From: Fibrobacterota bacterium
GTDB lineage: Bacteria > Fibrobacterota > Fibrobacteria > UBA5070
Assembly: GCA_016715065.1 (NCBI GenBank)
Contig: JADKBN010000009.1
Span: forward strand, 1-64,000
DNA length: 64,000 bases
Reading direction: 5' to 3'
Shown: positions 9,022-16,705 of the stretch, one piece after another
How the letters are laid out: each line of letters begins with the position of its first letter
Position numbering within the stretch: the stretch's first letter is position 1
Notes under the pieces: generated by a model
What the model saw: the letters and a program-made list of their open reading frames with translations, nothing else
Databases searched by the model: none
What the model was told of the DNA's origin: nothing
Program-made: the position numbers and the translations under genes

Positions 9022-10293
9022 TCAAGGCTTGTTCACACCAGGCGCCGATTCGAAGGGGAAGAGGTAATCACCGGGATCGTCGTTCAAGAAGGAGGGGACT
9101 CCGGGGGCGCGGCGCATGTTCTCGAACGTGCAACCTTCGAAATGGACCGGACCGGACACCACCACCTCCTTGGTGATGTGGATGTTCCGGAAGGTGCAAT
9201 TGCGGAAGGTCGCGTCCTTCCCGAACCAGAATTCCTGGACTTCCCAGTTCTCGAATAGACAATTTTCGTACACCGCCCCGCGCAGGTAGGCGCGTTCCAG
9301 ATTCGCCTTGTGGACGGTCAGATTCTTTGCGCCGCCCTCTCCGATGAAAAACCGCCCGCCTTTGGATACATCGTCCACAACCACATCGATGGCGGTGTCG
9401 AAGGCGACGTATGGGTGGATGCCCGGAAACCGGCTGGATTCGACGCGATCGAGATCCAGCGCGCCGCCGGATGCGACCTGCAACGACCGAAACGACCCCC
9501 ATGCGGAAAGGTCATTGGTGCCTTTGAATACCACGTTTTCGAAGTCCCCGCCGAATTGGCTGCCTTCCGCGGGATTTTCGAAAAAGACGCAGTCGCGGAA
9601 TTTCAGTCCTCTCGCTGTGGTGTTGATGGTCCGCACCCAGGTGCCGTTGCGGAACTCGCAGTCATGGAACTCGTCGCCGATCAGGCCGTGTTGGGAAAAG
9701 TCGAAATTGGAGAGCTTCATCTTGCGAAAGATGTTGTAGTCCCAGAAACTGGCTTCCTTCTTGATCAAGATTTGATCCATCTCCAAGTTCTCGAATGTGT
9801 TTTTCTCCCATTCAGGGATGTCCGAGCTGATGGGATTGGATTTCCATGTGCAACTCTGGAACTTGCCTCCTGAAAAGGAGTTTTCGATCCAACGCTGGCC
9901 TTTGAATGTGCACCCGATGAACCTGCAATTGCGGAACACCGAGTGGTTCATTTTCGATTCATCGAAGGTGCAGCCTCGGAACGTGACTCGCTCGAAGGTG
10001 TTGGAGTCCATCCAGGTTTCCTTGAAGGTCACGGAGAGGAAACTCCAGTCTTCGATTCGTTGGTGTTTCCAGGTCTCCTTCTGGATGGTTCCCAACAACG
10101 TGAACTTCCAACGGGAACCATACTTCTGGGAGAACGCTCCTGGCGTATCCAGCACATCAACCTCCTTGGATTTGGACTTCCCTCCCGCGGATGCACCCAC
10201 CGCTAAGATCGAGCAGATCAAGAAAACAGGCATCGCGCACAGACGCCTGCGGATCCAGTGAGCGGCAAGTCCGGAGTGAAGGGGATTACTCAT
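9022..10293 (-). CDS. Secreted pentapeptide-like beta-helix protein, paralogue 2
   Basis: The product has 423 residues and begins with a signal peptide ending in GASA near residue 36. It then carries degenerate pentapeptide-like coils over nearly the whole length. The ATG lies one base after the stop of paralogue 3 (10295), so the two are almost certainly co-transcribed and translationally coupled. It is a close duplicate of paralogue 1: the N-terminal third is nearly identical in DNA, while the central patch (about residues 156-193) is diverged. This mosaic pattern suits gene conversion or selection on a binding surface. A role as a periplasmic immunity protein is inferred from position. Confidence 0.75.
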   Translation of the reverse strand: MSNPLHSGLAAHWIRRRLCAMPVFLICSILAVGASAGGKSKSKEVDVLDTPGAFSQKYGSRWKFTLLGTIQKETWKHQRIEDWSFLSVTFKETWMDSNTFERVTFRGCTFDESKMNHSVFRNCRFIGCTFKGQRWIENSFSGGKFQSCTWKSNPISSDIPEWEKNTFENLEMDQILIKKEASFWDYNIFRKMKLSNFDFSQHGLIGDEFHDCEFRNGTWVRTINTTARGLKFRDCVFFENPAEGSQFGGDFENVVFKGTNDLSAWGSFRSLQVASGGALDLDRVESSRFPGIHPYVAFDTAIDVVVDDVSKGGRFFIGEGGAKNLTVHKANLERAYLRGAVYENCLFENWEVQEFWFGKDATFRNCTFRNIHITKEVVVSGPVHFEGCTFENMRRAPGVPSFLNDDPGDYLFPFESAPGVNKP

Positions 10294-10294
10294 T

Positions 10295-11455
10295 TCAGAC
10301 GGCTCCCCCAGCGATTTCGAACGGGAAGAGGAAGTCTCCTGGATCGTCGTTGAAGAAGGATTTGGCGCCCCGTTCGCGGCGCATGTTCGTGAAGTGGCAA
10401 TCCTCGAAGTGGACGGGCCCCGAAACCACGATTTCGTGCGTGATGAGGATGTTCTCGAAGTGGCATCCGACGAAGGTGGCGTTTTCGCTCATCCAGAATT
10501 CCTTCACCACCCAGTTCTCGAAACGACAGTTTCTGTAGGTCCCGTTCCGGAAATAGACCCTTTCCAGATCGGCGCGATGGACGATGACATTTTCTGCGCC
10601 TCCAGTGCCCAACAGGAAGCGCCCTTGGGGGCCGATTTCGTCGATCTCCACGTCTTTGGCGGTTTCCAACGCCACATTTCCCTGCCGGCCCTGCATCTGT
10701 CCTGATTCCAGATCCTGGAAATCGGCATTCGCTCCTGGGTGGACAATGATGTTCCGGAAAGTTCCCCAAAGCGAGGCGCCTTTTGGTTCCTTGAATTCCA
10801 TGTCTTCGAAATCGCCACCGAGGAAGGTTTCTTCTATCTGGTTTTCAAGGAACCGGACCTTCTTGAAGGTGCATTCCTTCGTGCGTCCGGTTCCGGTTTG
10901 GCTCCAATCCCCATGGAAGAATTCGCAGGTGTCGAACTGGCATTTTTCCATGCCCAAGTGGGAAAATTGGTACTCGTGGAACTGGACGCCCTGGAACCGG
11001 CAGGAGGTCCAGTGGGTAGCGCCCTTCTCCACGGAGATACTCGTGAACCGAAAATCATTGAATTCGTTTTCAAGCCAGGACGGAACGCCACGTTCCAATG
11101 GGTCGCGCAGCCAGTGACAGTGGGTCATGGATCCCTTTTGCCATTTGTTTTGGATCCAGTCGCCTCCGATGAACGCGCATCCCTCGAAAGTGCAGTTCTC
11201 GAAGTTGGATTTTTTGGAATCGACCAGCACGAATCCGCAATCCTTGAAGGTGACTCCTTCGAATCGGCAATGCTGGAAACCTGCCTGCTCGAACAGGACG
11301 GATTCGAAGGTCCAGCCTCGGAAGGTCAATCCCCGCCAGTGGTCCAGCTGGATTTCCTGGTTGGAGATGGTCTGCGGTGAATTGCCGTAGGTTTCCTGGA
11401 AATCCAGCGGAGTGGTCAGAAGCTTGCGGACGTCTTCGTATTTCTTCGATGCCAT
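10295..11455 (-). CDS. Pentapeptide-like beta-helix protein, paralogue 3 (no signal peptide)
   Basis: This 386-residue protein has the same coil pattern as its two downstream paralogues (FEQAGFQHCRFEGVTFKDCGF, FENCTFEGCAFIGGDW) and the same C-terminal block (ITHEIVVSGPVHFEDCHF, FFNDDPGDFLFPFE). It lacks a signal peptide and starts MASKKYEDVRK, so it should stay in the cytoplasm. It is the most diverged of the three and sits immediately downstream of the phosphoesterase gene (36 bp gap). If the array is a toxin-immunity system, this copy would protect the cytoplasm, or act as a chaperone or adaptor for the effector; both are inference. Confidence 0.75.
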   Translation of the reverse strand: MASKKYEDVRKLLTTPLDFQETYGNSPQTISNQEIQLDHWRGLTFRGWTFESVLFEQAGFQHCRFEGVTFKDCGFVLVDSKKSNFENCTFEGCAFIGGDWIQNKWQKGSMTHCHWLRDPLERGVPSWLENEFNDFRFTSISVEKGATHWTSCRFQGVQFHEYQFSHLGMEKCQFDTCEFFHGDWSQTGTGRTKECTFKKVRFLENQIEETFLGGDFEDMEFKEPKGASLWGTFRNIIVHPGANADFQDLESGQMQGRQGNVALETAKDVEIDEIGPQGRFLLGTGGAENVIVHRADLERVYFRNGTYRNCRFENWVVKEFWMSENATFVGCHFENILITHEIVVSGPVHFEDCHFTNMRRERGAKSFFNDDPGDFLFPFEIAGGAV

Positions 11456-11491
11456 GCCATTCCCCTGGAAGTCAAAATATGTCTTGGTGTT

Positions 11492-14400
11492 TCAATGTCT
11501 GAAGTCGCCGAAGTTGGGGCGTTCGTTTTCCCAGATCTTCCGGTACATCAGGATCGTCCACTTTTCCTGGTAGAAGGCGACACAGAGTTTGGATTCGATC
11601 AGCCATGGAGATGTGTCATAATCTGTTCGACCGGTGATCCGGTGGGAGATCCAACAGGTCATTTCGGCGGGTTTTTTCTTTTTCCCTGAACAGAATGCGG
11701 CCAGGGCCGGGAGCAGGTCCTCGGTTTGGGCAAGGGAACCGGAAGAGACAGTCCATACCTGCACGGCATCTGGCTTGGCATTTTTCCTGTAATCGCCTTC
11801 GATGGCCGTGGTCCCCGCTTTGCGCTTGGATGGGGTCAAACGGAAGGAATACCATTTGTTGTTCCATTGGCAAAGGACATCCAGGTGTTGCCACTGGAAT
11901 CCGGTGGGCAGATTCAGCGGCCAAAGGGAACTTTCCAAGGTGATCGCGGGAAGCTTATCGACTTTGGGGAAGCTGAAGATGGGGCCTGCGTAGAGGTTCA
12001 GGATCCCGGAGATCAGCCATTCTTCCCGACGGCCCGTCCCCAGATCGAGGACAATACCTGTCGATTCCTTCTTCCCGGGCGGATGATCCTCCTCGTCGGG
12101 AAGCCTTTCCTCCGGAAGCTGAGGGGCCCAGATGAAGGGCAAATCCTCGCCCCAAAAGAGGTGGCGTGGCATGGCGGCTGGTTCGGGGTCCCACGGCTTG
12201 TGGCCGGGGAAGAGGTTGTACAGACCGGCCACGGCTTTCTTGATGAGCAATAGCGTGCCTTCACCTGCCAGGGAACCCAAACCCAGCCCGGTTGTCCAGT
12301 CAAGGCGCCCAATGGTGCTTTCGAGATAGTCCATCGAAACGGCCAGTCGAGGAACGGATTTCCTGTTTGATGTGGGGACGCTCCTCAGAACGCTCAATTC
12401 TCCGTTCTCGTTGAATCCGCAAAGGGTCCAGGACGGAAGCTGGCTTCCCCAACCGTTCAATTCCCCCCTTCGATTCTTGCGAGGGATGGGCCCGGCGGAA
12501 TCGGAGACGATCATGACGCATTGATTGGAGTCGAAGGCGGGGTTCTTCGCGAGGATCCGGAATTCATCCAAATGCCATCCACGCACCTTGATCTCGTCTG
12601 GTATGGTCGTGTCCACGAGATTCACGGGTGTGTAGAACGCAGCTCGGTGGGCGTGACCGGAAAGGGTGTAGGCGATTCCGCCCTTGGCGCCCTTTTGGAT
12701 CAGTTGGAAAACCCTCTCACGACCGTAGTTGAACGTCCCATAGTTGTGCCAATTCGACTTCTTTTTATCGGATCCGGCACTGAGAACAGCGCCCGTCCCG
12801 GCGCCGATAAGAGCTCCTCCAACCAGTCCGATTCCACCTCCGATCGCTGCATCCTTGGCGACATCGCCTGCGCTCTGGCCGTTGTGGATGCCATAGGCGA
12901 CTCCGGCGGCGGCTCCGACTCCGGTTCCGATCGCGGCCCCGATCAGCGCTCCCTTGAGCGCTCCCTCGCCGATGGTTCCGATATCCGCTTTGGGGAAGCT
13001 CTTGATGTTGTCTTCGCCGGTGGTCAGGGTGGCGGAAACTGCATCCGAGTCAACTCCCGATTGTTGAGGGGCGAATTGGAAGTTTTCCACAAGGGGAATG
13101 GCGGGACTGTAACAGGCGTAGGTGAAGTGGGAGACCTGCACCACTCGCCTGTCGGATCCGTGTTTCTGGGCGACGAATTCGATCAACTGCAGATCGCACT
13201 CCGGGATCGCCTTGTCCGCGTGGGGAAGATGGCCGATGTCCATGCCATTGGGGCCGTTGGAACGGAGGAACATCATCTCGCTGGGCCCCCAATCCATCAG
13301 CAGGAGTTGTTGCTTGGTGCCGCCGGAAATTGTCCAACTTTTGAACGGCGAGAAAAGCAGGAAGAACAGCTGATAGACATTTACGTCGAAGTCCAAGGCG
13401 TGGGTGAACTTATTGTAGCCAGGACCGAAGGCGGTGGTGGCTTCGAGGAAGGTGAGGTTCGTGTCACAGGCGATGCCCTCGTTCGCCTTTTGGTGTTCGG
13501 TGGCATCCTGGGCATCGCCGAAATCCGCTCGCGGTGAGATCCCGAACGGGTCGATGTACCCATCGTGGTTGCCCGCGACCAAAAAGATCGGTTTGGTGCA
13601 CGATGCCTGGAAATCCGCGATCAGGTGATACACGCCCATGTAGCTCGTGCCCATCTGGAGTCGGGGTTCGAAGAACTCTTGGGCGCTGGTCTCCGATTTC
13701 GAAAAATGCAGCAAATTGAGGGCATCCCAGATCTTCAAGCTGTGCTCAAGGCGGGAGGGGGGCACCGGATTCAAGTACCGTGCCATCAGGGCTGTGCGGT
13801 CCTTCGGGAAATTGTCCCGACTGAAATCGACCAAGTCGCCCACGACAAGCACCGCGTCCGGTGCGTCCGGACCGTCCTTCAGCTTTTCAAACAAGTCCTT
13901 GAGAACGGTTACGGTTTCGGAAATCATGGACCCGATCGGACGGACAAAACTGGAATCCTCTGTGCCAATCAAATCCTCCGGGACATCGGGGATGGTCACC
14001 ATCTCGGAGTTCTTGAGAATTTGGAGCTTGGTCACCAAGTGGAGGTCGGAAATCACCGCCAGATCGAGGGCTGCCGCTGGCTTGGCCTCCTCCTCTGGGG
14101 TGCCTGGAGGGGCCTTCTTGGGTTTGCGATGGACAGGATGCCAATCGGTGAGGGGTAGTCGGGTATCGGCCAGGAGTCCGCTGGGATCCAAGGATGGCTG
14201 AAGGTTGGTGTCGCCTGGTCTGGCCTCGGTGAGGAAATTCCAAAGCCGATCACCTACGAAGATGTTTTGGCTGGTGTCGGAATCTTGCCTGGTCTTGGAC
14301 AAAATCTGGAACAGCCTTTCTTCTTGATAGCTGGCCGAAGGAATTGTTTCCGAGGAGGCATTGGTCGTACTTGTTTCGGCGGGATTGGCTCTGCCTTTGA

Positions 14401-14926
14401 TTCCGTAATCCAACCAGTGCATGAAGAATTTTCTCTTCAGCGTCGTGTTCTTGGCATTCCCTGTAAGTTTGGACAGAGGGATGGCGATGTGGTAGAGCTT
14501 CTCCAGCGGTGGCGGCGTTCTCGTATCGCTTTCGGGTGTTTTCCGCCAAAGCGCAAGGATTTCCGGGTTCAGAAATCCGCGCAATCCGATATCATCGATG
14601 AATTGTGGAACATCCTTCGATTCCGGTAGGGGATCCACTAAGATGTTCGACGGGTCCTCGAAGAGAAGGGACAGATCGGTCGGTGCCTTCAGGCCGTGCT
14701 TGCATCTTTTTAAAGCCTCGAAATCGTCCAGAAACACCAGTCTTTCGTTCACCTCGGCTTCTTCCAGACCGGTTTTGGAAAGCATCAACAGGTGTACGGT
14801 TTCGCTCTCGCTGACGAAGGTCGGTGCGCCCAAGGAGGGGTACAGGATCACAGCGGGAATCTCAAGGCCGAACTGCTTGGTGCCGTTACTCGGGACTTTG
14901 GGTTTGGGATCGGTTGGGGAACTCAT
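11492..14926 (-). CDS. Large calcineurin-like metallophosphoesterase with inserted glycine-zipper segment (candidate effector)
   Basis: Reading from ATG 14926 gives 1144 residues. A TTG at 15037 would add 37 residues that look non-coding. All five metallophosphatase motifs are visible: SDLH (293-296), VGDLVD (362-367), AGNHD (451-455), VSHF (598-601) and SGHAH (756-760), so a two-metal phosphodiesterase fold is likely. Residues 650-718, between motifs IV and V, form a glycine-zipper run (GALIGAAIGTGVGAAAG and similar) typical of membrane-inserting hairpins. There is no signal peptide. The N-terminal 280 residues and the C-terminal 350 match nothing I recognise. It heads the array of three pentapeptide-like genes. 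I infer a secreted anti-bacterial effector, possibly acting on phospholipid or nucleotides; a cellular enzyme is the alternative. Confidence 0.7.
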   Translation of the reverse strand: MSSPTDPKPKVPSNGTKQFGLEIPAVILYPSLGAPTFVSESETVHLLMLSKTGLEEAEVNERLVFLDDFEALKRCKHGLKAPTDLSLLFEDPSNILVDPLPESKDVPQFIDDIGLRGFLNPEILALWRKTPESDTRTPPPLEKLYHIAIPLSKLTGNAKNTTLKRKFFMHWLDYGIKGRANPAETSTTNASSETIPSASYQEERLFQILSKTRQDSDTSQNIFVGDRLWNFLTEARPGDTNLQPSLDPSGLLADTRLPLTDWHPVHRKPKKAPPGTPEEEAKPAAALDLAVISDLHLVTKLQILKNSEMVTIPDVPEDLIGTEDSSFVRPIGSMISETVTVLKDLFEKLKDGPDAPDAVLVVGDLVDFSRDNFPKDRTALMARYLNPVPPSRLEHSLKIWDALNLLHFSKSETSAQEFFEPRLQMGTSYMGVYHLIADFQASCTKPIFLVAGNHDGYIDPFGISPRADFGDAQDATEHQKANEGIACDTNLTFLEATTAFGPGYNKFTHALDFDVNVYQLFFLLFSPFKSWTISGGTKQQLLLMDWGPSEMMFLRSNGPNGMDIGHLPHADKAIPECDLQLIEFVAQKHGSDRRVVQVSHFTYACYSPAIPLVENFQFAPQQSGVDSDAVSATLTTGEDNIKSFPKADIGTIGEGALKGALIGAAIGTGVGAAAGVAYGIHNGQSAGDVAKDAAIGGGIGLVGGALIGAGTGAVLSAGSDKKKSNWHNYGTFNYGRERVFQLIQKGAKGGIAYTLSGHAHRAAFYTPVNLVDTTIPDEIKVRGWHLDEFRILAKNPAFDSNQCVMIVSDSAGPIPRKNRRGELNGWGSQLPSWTLCGFNENGELSVLRSVPTSNRKSVPRLAVSMDYLESTIGRLDWTTGLGLGSLAGEGTLLLIKKAVAGLYNLFPGHKPWDPEPAAMPRHLFWGEDLPFIWAPQLPEERLPDEEDHPPGKKESTGIVLDLGTGRREEWLISGILNLYAGPIFSFPKVDKLPAITLESSLWPLNLPTGFQWQHLDVLCQWNNKWYSFRLTPSKRKAGTTAIEGDYRKNAKPDAVQVWTVSSGSLAQTEDLLPALAAFCSGKKKKPAEMTCWISHRITGRTDYDTSPWLIESKLCVAFYQEKWTILMYRKIWENERPNFGDFRH

Positions 14927-15127
14927 GCGCAGGTCCGTTTGAGGGAGGAAAGTCGGCGGTCCTCCAATCTTAGCTTCCTGTTCACCCAATGCGAAAAACT
15001 GTCCCGGAGGGAACAGGCCGTTTTTGCAATTCACCAATGTTCGTGCTAGATCGGGTCCTCTCCCCGGACCAATGAGATTTTTGCAGCAGTCTGGCGCTTC
15101 ATCCCCAAGACAACCTTGGGTAGACCT

Positions 15128-15358
15128 CTACTTCTTGTGCGAACCGTCGCACATCGGCATGCCAGCCGTCTTCCCGCACCGGCAGATGTGGACAGCCTTC
15201 TTGGCGGTCAGTTCCAATTTGTAGGGAGCCATGCCGGAGCCTTTGTGGGCGCCGTCGCAGAAGGGAAACTTGCTGCTCTTGCCGCAGGTGCAAACGTAGT
15301 GAGCACCCGCGTCGAGCTCGGTGGCCAATGGGGAATTGGTGAGGTGGCTATCGGACAT
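15128..15358 (-). CDS. CDGSH iron-sulfur domain protein
   Basis: This 76-residue protein carries two CDGSH-type motifs: CTCGKSSKFPFCDGAH (about 23-38) and CRCGKTAGMPMCDGSH (about 59-74). Each would bind a [2Fe-2S] cluster through three Cys and one His, as in the mitoNEET/CDGSH family, which works in redox or iron-sulfur transfer. ATG 15358 is chosen because the family begins just before the first motif; the longer upstream frame is low in coding signal. It is divergent from the LprI-like gene, so the roughly 110 bp between them should hold both promoters. Confidence 0.85.
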   Translation of the reverse strand: MSDSHLTNSPLATELDAGAHYVCTCGKSSKFPFCDGAHKGSGMAPYKLELTAKKAVHICRCGKTAGMPMCDGSHKK

Positions 15359-15468
15359 GGAAGAGCCTTTGATGGAGGAGGATCGGTCAGCCTTCTTGAG
15401 ACTGATATTCAATGTCATAAATTCCAGCTCCATCAGCGAGAGTGGCATGCAGAAGTAGGTTTTCGGCG

Positions 15469-15885
15469 ATGAATTCTTTCTCTGTGGCGAGCGTGGGTCT
15501 TCTGTTGGCGTCTTCCCTGGCGATGGCAGAGGAGAAGGTTGATCCGATCGACCTGGAGTGCTCCGAATGCCAGGTGGCCAACCCGACCACAATGGGCATG
15601 TTGGAGTGCCAGAGCAAGGCCTACGAGGCCTGGGATGCGCGCTTGAACAAGGTCTACCAGCGCGTGCGCGGTCATCTGGACCCGGAAGGCAAGAAGGACC
15701 TCCAGGCAGCCCAGCGCGACTGGCTCAAGTTCCGGGATGGCGAGTTCAAGTGGACACAGAGTGCCTACGGCAAGATGGAGGGCTCGATCTATTCGCTGTA
15801 CATCGCCCAGGCCAAGCTGGACGTGGTCCGCAGCCGCGTGCGCCTCCTGCAGAGCTTCATCGACGCCGCCGAAGAATCGCACTGA
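15469..15885 (+). CDS. LprI-like (DUF1311) secreted protein
   Basis: The product has 138 residues with a signal peptide ending in LAMA near residue 20. The mature part has the DUF1311/LprI layout: an early Cys pair (DLECSEC), a QSKAYEAWDARLNKVYQ helix and the conserved AQRDWLKFRD motif, then a final helical stretch. LprI-type proteins in other bacteria include lysozyme inhibitors; that activity is not shown here. ATG 15469 is preferred over the GTG at 15442 because it places the signal peptide correctly, and AGTAGG lies upstream. Confidence 0.8.
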   Translation: MNSFSVASVGLLLASSLAMAEEKVDPIDLECSECQVANPTTMGMLECQSKAYEAWDARLNKVYQRVRGHLDPEGKKDLQAAQRDWLKFRDGEFKWTQSAYGKMEGSIYSLYIAQAKLDVVRSRVRLLQSFIDAAEESH

Positions 15886-15946
15886 ACGGTCTGCGCCTTT
15901 TTTCGGGCGAAAATCCCAAATCCCACCGCATCGAAAGAACCCGACC

Positions 15947-16651
15947 ATGGAACACACCGAACCCGAACGCCTCTACGACTTCCGGGAAGACTGGGCGAAG
16001 CAATACCAGGAAAGCGCACGCACCAAGATCCCCGGGTACGAGACCCTGTTCCGGATCGCCGACTGCCTGCTGTGCCGCGAGCTTCCCGATTCCGCCGACG
16101 TGCTGGTGGTGGGCGGAGGCGGTGGCGAGGAGCTGTGCTCCATCGGCAGAGACAAGAATTGGCACATGTTGGTGATCGACCCCTCGGGTCCGATGTGCGA
16201 GGGGGCGCGGGGGAGGGCCGCTTCGATCGGGATCGCCGATCGCTGCGAGGTGGTGGAAGGATATGTCTCGGATCTTCCCCTCGGGCGCATGCATGACGCC
16301 GCCACCTGCTTGTTGGTGATGCATTTCCTGCCTCGCGAGGGACAGGCGGCGCTTTTGTCCGACTTGCACCGGCGTTTGAAGCCCGGCGCGCCGGTGGCCA
16401 TGGCCCACCTGGTGCGCAACGCGCGGGAGTCTGAAAACGCCTGGATGGCCGATTTCTGGCGGGACTTCCTGATCCGCGCCGGGGTCGACGCCGAGGCGGT
16501 GGAACAACAGAGGCTGGCCCGCGAGCGGGAGGTCACCATGCTCACCGAAGACGAATTCCGTCACCTCTGCGCCGACGCCGGGTTCGATGTCCTGGCGAGG
16601 GTGTCGCAAGCCCTCCATTTCACACAGTGGATGTTGCGGCGCCGGGAATGA
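15947..16651 (+). CDS. Class I SAM-dependent methyltransferase
   Basis: The product has 234 residues. Motif I is VLVVGGGGGEELCSIG (about residues 52-67). It is followed by an acidic post-I strand (LVIDPSGPMCEGAR) and a YVSDLPLGRMHDAATCLLVMHFL region that fits motifs II-III of a Rossmann-fold methyltransferase. The substrate cannot be told; the best general match is to small-molecule methyltransferases. ATG 15947 begins a sequence consistent with the family N-terminus (MEHTEPERLYDFREDW). The gene is 61 bp downstream of the LprI-like gene and convergent with gcvPB, with a terminator between them. Confidence 0.8.
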   Translation: MEHTEPERLYDFREDWAKQYQESARTKIPGYETLFRIADCLLCRELPDSADVLVVGGGGGEELCSIGRDKNWHMLVIDPSGPMCEGARGRAASIGIADRCEVVEGYVSDLPLGRMHDAATCLLVMHFLPREGQAALLSDLHRRLKPGAPVAMAHLVRNARESENAWMADFWRDFLIRAGVDAEAVEQQRLAREREVTMLTEDEFRHLCADAGFDVLARVSQALHFTQWMLRRRE

Positions 16652-16654
16652 AAA

Positions 16655-16685
16655 AGCGCCTGCTCCCGATACGGGAACAGGCGCT
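16655..16685 (-). terminator. Rho-independent terminator of the gcv operon
   Basis: AGCGCCTGCTCCCG (16655-16668) pairs with CGGGAACAGGCGCT (16672-16685) with one mismatch around a 3-nt loop. The A-run at 16651-16655 gives a U-tract on the minus strand, right after the hairpin and 20 bp beyond the gcvPB stop. It may also stop transcription from the convergent methyltransferase gene. Confidence 0.85.
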
Positions 16686-16705
16686 GCGTCAAATGGACTG
16701 TGGGA

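Larger units (their letters stand above)
7596..10293. repeat. Tandem duplication of paralogues 1 and 2
   Basis: The two genes form a direct repeat with an offset of about 1428 bp. For example, bases 8520-8700 and 9948-10128 are nearly identical. Identity drops in the middle of the genes (8330-8470 against 9750-9900). The spacer between the copies contains the effector remnant, so the duplicated unit was larger than the single gene. Confidence 0.7.
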
